NCBI RefSeq assembly: GCF_900094585.1
Contig: NZ_FMAG01000011.1
Location: 106,785 to 170,784 of the forward strand
DNA: 64,000 nucleotides
Origin: Martinezella multihospitum
GTDB lineage: Bacteria > Pseudomonadota > Alphaproteobacteria > Rhizobiales > Rhizobiaceae
Direction: 5' to 3'
Under the pieces are notes generated by a model, which ran no database searches, was not told where the DNA came from, and was given only the letters and a program-made list of their open reading frames with translations. How positions within the stretch are numbered: the first letter of the stretch is position 1; every line of letters starts with the position of its first letter. A program made the position numbers and the translations under genes. Of this stretch, positions 28,536 through 35,836 are shown piece by piece.

Positions 28536-30047
28536 TTATGCCCGGCCGATCCCGGCCTTCTCGCACCAGTCGCGCAAGGGCGCGAGCGCTTCATGCTCGA
28601 AGGCGATGGCGAGATAGGCGAGCGTGCGCGGCATATGCTTCAGATAGCCCGGCTTGCCGTCGCGCTGCAGGAGCCGCACCCAGAGGCCGGCAAGCTTGCA
28701 GTTGCGCTGCGCCGACATGATCGCCCAGCTTTTCAGGAACTTTGCCTCGTCGAAACCGCCCTGGGCGTGCCGAAGTGCGAGGTAATCAGCCATCAGCTGG
28801 TCATGCAGATCGCGCTCGATCGTCACGCGCGCATCCTGCACCAGCGAAGCGACGTCATAGGAAGTCGGCCCGATCATCGCATCCTGGAAATCGATGATGC
28901 CGACGCGCTTTATGCCCTCTTCGTGTGCGCGCCAAATGATGTTCGGCGAATGCATGTCGCGCAGCAGCAGGTTCTTTTCCGCGTCGTCGAGCTGATCGAT
29001 CAGCCTATCCCAGATCGCCAGATACTCGTCGCGTTCGATCTCGCTTGCTGGCGTGCCGCGCTTCCACGGCAGATGCCAGTCGAGCAGCAGCCGCGCTTCC
29101 ATCTTCATCGCGGTCCGGTCGAAATCTGGAATGTGATGGGTGTGGTCAGCCGTGACCGGAATGTCACGGGGAATGGAAAGGCCGTGCAGACGCGCAAGGC
29201 AGGCGACGCTGGCGCGATAACGCTCGGCAATCGGCCTGCCTTCTGCATCAAGCACGCCATCGGTGCCGAGATCCTCGATCATGAGAATGCCGAGATCATA
29301 GTCGGCGGCGAAGATTTCCGGGGCGGCAAAGCCGTTTTTGCTGAGGACATTGGCGATCGCCACGAAGGGATATGTATCCCAGGCGAGATGCGCGACTTTC
29401 GGATAGGGCTTGCCGTCAAGCACCGGCGGCCCTTCCGGCAGGCGCGGCCAGTCCATCAGGATCACGCGGTTGCTGCCATCGGCGGGATAAATGGACTCGT
29501 AAGCCCGCAACGAGGCGTCGCCGGTAAGGAAACGTCTGACGGCGCCGCGATAACCATGCGAATCGAGAAAGGCGCGGATAGCAAGCACGCGCTCGATGCG
29601 CGCCATCTGCTTGGCCGGTGCCGTGATGATGGCCCGCCGCCCTTCGCCTTCATGCGTGAGCTTGAGGTCGACGCGCTCCTTCGGCAGTTCACCCTCGGCC
29701 ATTTCGGGCCATTCGACCAGGCAGATGCCAGTCTGCAGGACCTCGTCGAAGCCGAGTTCCATCAATTCGCTGGGATCGCCGAGGCGATAGAGATCGAAAT
29801 GCGAGACAGGGATGCGCAACTCATAGGATTGCACGAGCGTGAAGGTCGGGCTCGGCACATCCAGTTCTGCATCGTCGGCCATGGCGCGCAGCAACGCGCG
29901 TGCCAGCGAGGATTTGCCCGCGCCGAGATCGCCTGATAGTGCCAGACAGTCGCCGACCTTCAGGGCCAGCGCCAGATCCTCGCCGAGCTGGGCCGTGGCG
30001 GTGTCGTCTGCGAGGAAAAGGGAAATGCTGTTGTTGGAGGCTGTCAT
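28536..30047 (-). CDS. TsaE-AmgK fusion: t6A ATPase domain plus cell-wall sugar kinase domain
   Basis: 503 residues, two domains. Residues 1 to about 150 are TsaE (YjeE): P-loop SGDLGAGKSS at 38-47 and the PSPTFTLVQSYE block, the ATPase subunit of the tRNA A37 threonylcarbamoyl complex. Residues from about 155 are an aminoglycoside-phosphotransferase-fold kinase like AmgK: catalytic D364 and N369 in LLRDMHSPNII, then the Mg2+ Asp D386 in IIDFQDAMIG. AmgK phosphorylates MurNAc/GlcNAc at the anomeric position. The start overlaps the divL stop (ATGA at 30044-30047). The fusion is continuous without frameshift and is a known rhizobial arrangement; whether both domains are active is not shown. Confidence 0.93.
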   Translation of the reverse strand: MTASNNSISLFLADDTATAQLGEDLALALKVGDCLALSGDLGAGKSSLARALLRAMADDAELDVPSPTFTLVQSYELRIPVSHFDLYRLGDPSELMELGFDEVLQTGICLVEWPEMAEGELPKERVDLKLTHEGEGRRAIITAPAKQMARIERVLAIRAFLDSHGYRGAVRRFLTGDASLRAYESIYPADGSNRVILMDWPRLPEGPPVLDGKPYPKVAHLAWDTYPFVAIANVLSKNGFAAPEIFAADYDLGILMIEDLGTDGVLDAEGRPIAERYRASVACLARLHGLSIPRDIPVTADHTHHIPDFDRTAMKMEARLLLDWHLPWKRGTPASEIERDEYLAIWDRLIDQLDDAEKNLLLRDMHSPNIIWRAHEEGIKRVGIIDFQDAMIGPTSYDVASLVQDARVTIERDLHDQLMADYLALRHAQGGFDEAKFLKSWAIMSAQRNCKLAGLWVRLLQRDGKPGYLKHMPRTLAYLAIAFEHEALAPLRDWCEKAGIGRA

Positions 30048-32623
30048 TCTGCTGCGACGGAGTGAGGCAGTTCAGCCGAAGGAATCCGGCAGGTGACCGT
30101 CGTTCCCTTGCCCGGCTGGCTTTCGATCGAAACCTCGCCTTCATGCAGGCTGACGAAGCTTTCGACGATCGAAAGGCCGAGGCCTGCGCCGCTGCGCTTG
30201 CCACCCTTGCCGCCGGAGGCAAAGCGGTTAAAGACGCTTTGGATCAGCTCTTCCGGTATGCCAGGACCCTTGTCGGCGACCGAGAAGACGAAATCCGCGC
30301 CTTCGCGTCCGCATTTCAGCGAAATTGTCGATCCCTCTGGCGCGAAATTGGCGGCATTGGTCAGGAGCTTGAGCAGGATCTGCTTCAATCGCTGCTGATC
30401 GGCAACGATAGAGCCGAGGTGAGCCGGCACGGTGATTTCGAGCGTCACACCGCTTTCCTGAAGTCGGTCGGCGATCTGCATCGAGACTTCGTCGAGCAGG
30501 TCGGAAAGCATGATCTCGGAATAGTTCAGCCGCATGATACCGGCGTCGAGCGTCGCGAGGTCGAGAATGTCGTTGACCAGCGTCAGCAACACGGAAGACG
30601 AGGTTGAGATATGGTCGATATATTCGGCCTGCCGCTCGTTCAGAGAACCGATGCCCGGCGTCTTCAGAAGGTCGGTAAAGCCGATGATGTTGGTCAGCGG
30701 CGAGCGCAGCTCGTAGGAAACATGCTGGACGAAATCGTTCTTCAGCTCGTCCGCCTTCAGCAGTGCTTCGTTCTTCTCGGTCAGGGCGCGTTCGGCGCGA
30801 ACGCTGTCGGTTTTGTTGACGAAGGTCAGCATGGTCTGCGCGTTCGGCAGCGGAATGACGGCGTAGTCGAGCACCAGATTGGAATAGAGCTCTAGCGTGC
30901 CCTGCGAGGATGGGCGCTCGTCGTCGAAGCTGGTGATCTGCTCGGCGAAGCGCTTCCAGCCGTCCGGCCGGTCATATGAGGGAACGCAGGCTTCGGCGAG
31001 CGCCTGGATATGCGTGCCGGGCTTCGCCTGCGCCTCTGTGATGTTCCAGAGAATGCGGAAAGCCGGATTCGACAGGCGGATACGGCCATCGGGACCGAAA
31101 ACGGCGACGCCTTCGGAGAGATGATCGATGGTTTCGCCCTGGACCTTGACCAGCGTGTTGTAGCGGGTTTCGAGATCGACCTGCTCGGTCAGGTTCTCGA
31201 ACACCCAGGTAGCTCCCCCTTGAGGATGCGCTGTGGCGAAGACCCTGAGAATCTGGCCGTTGGGCAGGTGCCAGAGATCGGTCTGCGTATCGAGGGCGCG
31301 ATAGACCGAAAGGACGCCGTCCTTCCACGTCTTCCAGTTCAGCTGCTCGGGTAGCTTCTTGGCGCTGCGCAGCCTGTCCAGCAGCTCGCTATTGTCGGGC
31401 CGCTTTTCGAGGAATGCGATGTCGAGTTCCCAGAGCTGGACGAAAGCCTGATTGTAGAATTGCAGCCGCCGATCGCCGTCGAAGATCGCAACCGGCGTTG
31501 CCAGATGATCGAGCGTTTCGGCGTGGCTCTTCAGTGTGCGTGCAAGTTCCGCCCGAACGCCTTCCGCCTCGGAGACGTCGATGGCGATGCCGGCGGAACC
31601 GTTCGGAGCCTTCACATCGACGACATCGAAGAAGGTGCGGTTGCCGTGCACGACGGTCGAGATCTTGTCATGAAAGGGCGATTCCGGCGTGGCGGCGGCG
31701 CGAATACGCTCGCGGGTCACGGTCGTCAGGAATTCCCGCCCCTCTCGCACGGCCTCATCGGTCGAAACTGCTTCCACCGCCTCGCCATAGGCCTGGTTGA
31801 CCCAGGTCAGCGTGCCTTCCGCATCGCGCTGCCAGACCGGCAGGTCGATGGCATCAAGCAGATTCTGGAAGGTGGAGATCGAGGTCATCAGCCGGTCGCG
31901 CTCGATCTTCAGCTCGGCGAGTTCCGCGCGCAGATTGTTGAGCGCGATGAAGCGGACGAAGGCGCGGCCACCGGAAATGCGGCCCTGCGCTTCGAGGATT
32001 TCGTCGCGGTTGGTTTCGACCACCATGTCAAAACTCTGGCCGCTGCCGCGCAGCTTGTCGATCGCCTTGTCGAGCTCGCCGGCCGACCATGATCTCAGCC
32101 AGCGTCCGAAGGCGAGGAATTCATTGTCCTGGGGCGCGCCGGTCTCGACCGGCAGCTGGCCGAGCAGCTCCGGCCGCGCATTCTGGCCGTCCCAGATGAC
32201 GATGCGGCGGTTTTTGTCGGCGATCAGTGCCTGATATTGCGAAATGCGTTGATTGGCGTCGGAGAGAGCCGTGCGGATCTCGCGGCTTTCGCTTTCCATG
32301 TTGCCGCGCTGCCGGACCATCCACATGGTCGAGAGGAGCGCGGCGGAAATGACGCCGATGATGACGGAGAAGACGGCCATTTCGGATGAGGTGAAGAGGC
32401 GCATGCTCGCCTGCGCGGCATCATTGCTCTGCGCGAGAACGGGACCTGCCAGGCCGGTCATGAGACCGCCGAAAACGCTGAGCCGCAGCAAGCGGCTCAG
32501 GCGCGCCAGCCGACCTTTGCCGTGCTTCGTTTTTGCCGAAAGCCGATATGCACTGCCCTGCCGCAACCGCGCCGCCGCTTGGCGTAGCGCTGGCTGATGC
32601 AGGTTGTCTTCCCCTTCAAACAT
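30044..32623 (-). CDS. divL: DivL-type PAS sensor kinase with Tyr in the H-box
   Basis: 859 residues. Two hydrophobic segments (about 47-65, probably signal/TM, and 83-102) anchor it to the membrane. PAS-like regions follow at roughly 250-355, 365-475 and 490-600. The H-box reads FVQHVSYELRSPL with Y637 at the phospho-acceptor position instead of His (codon 30713-30715). The ATPase core is intact: N-box LLTNAANFAP (756-761), G1 DKGPGIP (784-790), G2 GAGLGLSIV (812-820). This is the signature of DivL, which controls CtrA phosphorylation through CckA in Caulobacter and relatives. It heads the tsaE-amgK-murU-addB-addA run. Confidence 0.94.
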   Translation of the reverse strand: MFEGEDNLHQPALRQAAARLRQGSAYRLSAKTKHGKGRLARLSRLLRLSVFGGLMTGLAGPVLAQSNDAAQASMRLFTSSEMAVFSVIIGVISAALLSTMWMVRQRGNMESESREIRTALSDANQRISQYQALIADKNRRIVIWDGQNARPELLGQLPVETGAPQDNEFLAFGRWLRSWSAGELDKAIDKLRGSGQSFDMVVETNRDEILEAQGRISGGRAFVRFIALNNLRAELAELKIERDRLMTSISTFQNLLDAIDLPVWQRDAEGTLTWVNQAYGEAVEAVSTDEAVREGREFLTTVTRERIRAAATPESPFHDKISTVVHGNRTFFDVVDVKAPNGSAGIAIDVSEAEGVRAELARTLKSHAETLDHLATPVAIFDGDRRLQFYNQAFVQLWELDIAFLEKRPDNSELLDRLRSAKKLPEQLNWKTWKDGVLSVYRALDTQTDLWHLPNGQILRVFATAHPQGGATWVFENLTEQVDLETRYNTLVKVQGETIDHLSEGVAVFGPDGRIRLSNPAFRILWNITEAQAKPGTHIQALAEACVPSYDRPDGWKRFAEQITSFDDERPSSQGTLELYSNLVLDYAVIPLPNAQTMLTFVNKTDSVRAERALTEKNEALLKADELKNDFVQHVSYELRSPLTNIIGFTDLLKTPGIGSLNERQAEYIDHISTSSSVLLTLVNDILDLATLDAGIMRLNYSEIMLSDLLDEVSMQIADRLQESGVTLEITVPAHLGSIVADQQRLKQILLKLLTNAANFAPEGSTISLKCGREGADFVFSVADKGPGIPEELIQSVFNRFASGGKGGKRSGAGLGLSIVESFVSLHEGEVSIESQPGKGTTVTCRIPSAELPHSVAAE

Positions 32624-32645
32624 AAGAGGTCTGTCTCCGTCTTTC

Positions 32646-32760
32646 AGAGCGTGATGCCGAAAAGTGCAAGCGGTTTTCGGACGACATCATGCTCTACTTA
32701 TTTAATTGTAGAGTGGATTCAGATTTCAGGTCGAACCGATCTGAAATCATCCGGCTCTAC
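32646..32760. repeat. Intergenic palindromic repeat upstream of divL
   Basis: Unit 1: AGAGCGTGATG (32646-32656) pairs, with one mismatch, with CATCATGCTCT (32685-32695), and inside it CCGAAAA (32657-32663) pairs with TTTTCGG (32674-32680). Unit 2: GATTTCAG (32722-32729) pairs with CTGAAATC (32741-32748), within TAGAG/GCTCTA ends (32709, 32759). These are common rhizobial intergenic repeats. The remaining gap to 32871 shows no gene. Confidence 0.85.
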
Positions 32761-32871
32761 TGTGCCGCATTCTGACAAGACATCCCATTTTCATGGCTCC
32801 GGGCACGCCCGGTTCGTCACGAATCAAGTGTAAAAACAATACTGCCTAAGGGAATCTGCGGGAAGGGAGCT

Positions 32872-32910
32872 GGCTAAAAAATAAGCCCCGGCATTTGTCA
32901 ATGCCAGGGC
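32872..32910 (-). terminator. Rho-independent terminator of ahcY
   Basis: Read on the minus strand, GCCCTGGCATT (32900-32910) pairs with AATGCCGGGGC (32885-32895), one mismatch, around a four-base loop; the tail is T-rich (A-rich at 32875-32884). Confidence 0.9.
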
Positions 32911-32940
32911 CACAAGATGTTGTGGATACTGTTTTTGTAA

Positions 32941-34341
32941 TCAGTATCTGTAGTGGTCGGACTTGAACGGACCCTGCGGCGTCACGCCGATATACGCTGC
33001 CTGTTCGCCGGAAAGCTCCGTCAGCTTCACGCCGAGCTTCGCGAGATGCAGGCGGGCGACCTTCTCGTCGAGGTGCTTCGGCAGAACATAGACTTCGCTC
33101 TTGTAGTGGCCGGGCTTGGTGAAGAGCTCGATCTGCGCCAGCGTCTGGTTGGTGAAGGAAGCCGACATCACGAAGGACGGATGGCCGGTGGCGTTGCCGA
33201 GGTTCAGGAGGCGGCCTTCCGAGAGCAGGATGATGCGGTTGCCCTTGGAGAACTCGACCATGTCGACTTGCGGCTTGATGTTGGTCCACTTCTGGTTCCG
33301 CAGCGCGGCAACCTGGATCTCGTTGTCGAAGTGGCCGATGTTGCCGACGATCGCCATATCCTTCATCGCGCGCATATGGTCGATGCGGATGACGTCCTTG
33401 TTGCCGGTCGTGGTGATGAAGATGTCGGCCGAGGAAACGACGTCCTCGAGCTGAACGACTTCATAGCCGTCCATGGCGGCCTGCAGCGCGCAGATCGGGT
33501 CGACTTCCGTGACCTTGACGCGGGCGCCGGCGCCGGAGAGCGAAGCGGCAGAACCCTTGCCGACGTCGCCGTAACCGCAGACGACGGCAACCTTGCCGGC
33601 CATCATGACGTCGGTGGCGCGGCGGATACCGTCAACCAGCGATTCCTTGCAGCCGTACTTGTTGTCGAACTTCGACTTGGTGACCGAGTCGTTGACGTTG
33701 ATCGCCGGGAAGGGCAGCAGGCCCTTCTGGCTGAGCTGGTACAGACGGTTGACGCCAGTGGTGGTTTCTTCGGTCACGCCCTTGATGGCGTCGCGCTGCT
33801 TGGTGAACCAGCCAGGCGTTGCCTGAAGGCGCTTCTTGATCTGAGCGAAGAGGATTTCCTCTTCTTCCGAATGCGGATTGGAGAGCACATCCTCACCGGC
33901 TTCGGCGCGGGCGCCGAGCAGGATGTACATCGTGGCGTCGCCGCCGTCGTCGAGGATCATGTTGGAGAGACCGCCATCGGTCCACTGGAAGATCTTGTCC
34001 GTGTAGGTCCAGTAGTCCTCGAGGCTTTCGCCCTTGATGGCGAAGACCGGAACGCCGGAGGCGGCGATCGCGGCAGCGGCATGGTCCTGCGTCGAGAAGA
34101 TGTTGCAGGATGCCCAGCGCACTTCGGCGCCGAGTGCGACCAGCGTCTCGATGAGAACGGCCGTCTGGATCGTCATGTGCAGCGAGCCGGTGATGCGTGC
34201 ACCCTTCAGCGGCTGGGCTTCGCCGAATTCGGCGCGGCAAGCCATCAGGCCCGGCATCTCGGTTTCGGCGATCGTGATTTCCTTGCGGCCGAAGTCGGCA
34301 AGGCCGATATCCGCGACGATGTAGTCCTTTTCAGTGCTCAT
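32941..34341 (-). CDS. ahcY: S-adenosylhomocysteine hydrolase
   Basis: 466 residues from the ATG at 34341, with GGAGAC about four bases upstream; the frame runs back to 34464 without support. The enzyme splits SAH into adenosine and homocysteine, relieving product inhibition of methyltransferases. The NAD-binding loop is VVCGYGDVGKGSA and substrate residues are in NVNDSVTKSKFDN and HMTIQTAVLIETL. The DHYRY C-terminus provides the NAD-contacting Lys/Tyr tail. It is monocistronic with its own terminator. A palindromic operator candidate lies about 130 bases upstream. Confidence 0.99.
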   Translation of the reverse strand: MSTEKDYIVADIGLADFGRKEITIAETEMPGLMACRAEFGEAQPLKGARITGSLHMTIQTAVLIETLVALGAEVRWASCNIFSTQDHAAAAIAASGVPVFAIKGESLEDYWTYTDKIFQWTDGGLSNMILDDGGDATMYILLGARAEAGEDVLSNPHSEEEEILFAQIKKRLQATPGWFTKQRDAIKGVTEETTTGVNRLYQLSQKGLLPFPAINVNDSVTKSKFDNKYGCKESLVDGIRRATDVMMAGKVAVVCGYGDVGKGSAASLSGAGARVKVTEVDPICALQAAMDGYEVVQLEDVVSSADIFITTTGNKDVIRIDHMRAMKDMAIVGNIGHFDNEIQVAALRNQKWTNIKPQVDMVEFSKGNRIILLSEGRLLNLGNATGHPSFVMSASFTNQTLAQIELFTKPGHYKSEVYVLPKHLDEKVARLHLAKLGVKLTELSGEQAAYIGVTPQGPFKSDHYRY

Positions 34342-34468
34342 GAAGGTCTCCAGCCTGAACGATGCAGTCGCGCCGCGGGCAGACGCCTCGGCCGAATGCA
34401 ACAAGAATTGCACGCTGACAGCGTGTGGATGATGCCGTGTAGCAGGCTTCAGGGTGGAAATCAATGAT

Positions 34469-34498
34469 GATATAAAGAAGTCTTTATGTCTTTATATC
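34469..34498. promoter_or_regulatory. Three-half-site operator candidate upstream of ahcY
   Basis: GATATAAAGA (34469-34478) and TCTTTATATC (34489-34498) are perfect ten-base inverted arms around a ten-base spacer. The spacer itself carries TCTTTAT (34481-34487), which pairs with ATAAAGA (34472-34478) two bases away. AAAGA/TCTTT palindromes of this kind resemble sites proposed for ArsR-type SAM/SAH-responsive regulators of alphaproteobacterial methionine genes. The regulator is not in this window. No SAH riboswitch-like structure was apparent in the short leader. Confidence 0.55.
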
Positions 34499-34522
34499 CA
34501 AGGCGACGATAGGCAGGAAAGC

Positions 34523-34798
34523 CTAGATTTCCTCGCCGAACTTGTTGGCAACCAGCTGGTCGAGCGCCTCGAGCGCTTCGGCTGCCTGATTGCCGCTTGC
34601 CGTGACAAGCACGCTGCAGCCGGGGCTGGCCGCGAGCATCATCAGGCCCATGATCGAGGTGCCGCCGACCGTGGTGCCGTCCTTCGAGACGGTGATCGCA
34701 GCGTCGTAAGCTTCGACGGTCTGCACGAATTTCGCCGACGCACGGGCATGCAGACCCCGCTTGTTGATAATCAGGAGTTCCCGGGAAAGCTCGGTCAT
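34523..34798 (-). CDS. ptsH: HPr phosphocarrier (regulatory PTS)
   Basis: 91 residues from the ATG at 34798. The phosphorylatable His is H17 in NKRGLHARASAKFVQ, and the regulatory Ser is S48 in GGTSIMGLMMLAAS, the site targeted by HprK. It lies 19 bases after the EIIA-Man stop. No PTS permease (EIIB/EIIC) is present in the window, so its role is regulatory rather than sugar transport, as in other rhizobia. Enzyme I (ptsP-type) must be elsewhere. Confidence 0.96.
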   Translation of the reverse strand: MTELSRELLIINKRGLHARASAKFVQTVEAYDAAITVSKDGTTVGGTSIMGLMMLAASPGCSVLVTASGNQAAEALEALDQLVANKFGEEI

Positions 34799-34817
34799 GG
34801 GGGCGGTGTTTGCCTCG

Positions 34818-35219
34818 TTATTTGCCACTGAGCACACGGCTGGCCACGTTGATATATTTGCGGCCGGCCTCCGATGCTTCCACCAAAGCCCTTTCCATGT
34901 TGTTGTCGCCGCGCACGCCTGCGAGCTTGATCAGCATCGGCAGGTTGACGCCGGCGATGACCTCGGTGTGGCCGCTGTTCATGACGGAGATTGCGAGATT
35001 GGAAGGAGTGCCGCCGAACATGTCGGTGAGGATGATGACGCCGTGCCCGTCGTCGGCACCGGCAACGGCCTGCAGAATATCCTGCCGCCGCTTGTCCATG
35101 TCGTCTTCGGGACCAATGCATACCGTTTCTATGAACTTCTGCGGACCAACGACATGCTCGACAGCATGCCGAAACTCTTCAGCCAGCTTGCCATGAGTGA
35201 CAAGCACAAGTCCAATCAT
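34818..35219 (-). CDS. manX: PTS EIIA component, mannose family (regulatory)
   Basis: 133 residues from the ATG at 35219 (MIGLVLVTHGKLAEE); the frame reaches 35285 without support. The phosphorylated His is H9 in LVTHGKL. The TDMFGGTPSNLAIS block is the EIIA-Man/DhaM signature. In rhizobia this lone EIIA accepts phosphate from HPr and acts as a carbon/nitrogen regulatory output. It is linked to ptsH downstream and hprK upstream. Confidence 0.95.
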   Translation of the reverse strand: MIGLVLVTHGKLAEEFRHAVEHVVGPQKFIETVCIGPEDDMDKRRQDILQAVAGADDGHGVIILTDMFGGTPSNLAISVMNSGHTEVIAGVNLPMLIKLAGVRGDNNMERALVEASEAGRKYINVASRVLSGK

Positions 35220-35359
35220 GATATTACTGCTCCCATCGCATACGCAAACAGGTGGCCCATATCGCAATGCAGCAATGTCGTCCACCAGTGGGGGGACATC
35301 TTGGCGATGAAAAGACGAAGTGCAAGCTTAAAATACAGGATTCGCGCGCCTGTGCGGGC

Positions 35360-35836
35360 CTAAATGGCCGATTCATCGAAACTCGCGCCGATTTTCGCCA
35401 TTAATATGGCGAGCGGATTCGCGAAGGTTGCAGCCACGCGGATCAAGGGCAACCGCGCGGATGCGGTAATATCGATCTGCTCATCCTCGGGTGGTAGTCT
35501 CTCCGCTGTTGCCGGGTCGACAGGGCGAACGGCGAAGTGCATTTCGGCCTCGGAAATATGAGGCATGCGAACGATGCCGGTGTAGCGGATTTCCATAAGC
35601 CCTGCGATCGGGGATGGGCATTTCGCAATAATGGAGCCGTTCTGTTCGGCAATCAGCACACGGTCGTCTGCGACCAGGCTTGCCGTCAATCCGAGCGGCT
35701 TGGCGGCCGCAAGGCAGGAGAAGGCGAGGGCGGATTTGCCGCTGCCCGAAGGGCCAAGGAACAGCAGCCCCGTCCTGCCGATGACGATCGCCGTTGCGTG
35801 GATATTGGTCGCATCGCCGGTCATGCGGCCGCTCAC
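35360..35836 (-). CDS. hprK: HPr kinase/phosphorylase, short form
   Basis: 158 residues, equal to the catalytic C-terminal domain only; the Gram-positive type enzyme has an extra N-terminal domain and is about 310 residues. The P-loop is LGPSGSGKSALAF, followed by LVADDR and the HprK signature region GLMEIRYTGIVRMPH. The GTG at 35836 overlaps the chvG stop (GTGA); an ATG at 35824 is an alternative start. It should phosphorylate HPr at Ser48. The location between ChvG and EIIA-Man/HPr ties PTS regulation to the ChvGI system. Confidence 0.94.
   Translation of the reverse strand: MSGRMTGDATNIHATAIVIGRTGLLFLGPSGSGKSALAFSCLAAAKPLGLTASLVADDRVLIAEQNGSIIAKCPSPIAGLMEIRYTGIVRMPHISEAEMHFAVRPVDPATAERLPPEDEQIDITASARLPLIRVAATFANPLAILMAKIGASFDESAI

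Noticed and set aside
32953..34467. 504-residue plus-strand ORF over ahcY
   Set aside because: Antisense to ahcY; same codon-bias artefact.
34342..34468. SAH riboswitch in the ahcY leader
   Set aside because: No matching paired elements could be drawn in this short leader; control by a DNA operator looks more likely.
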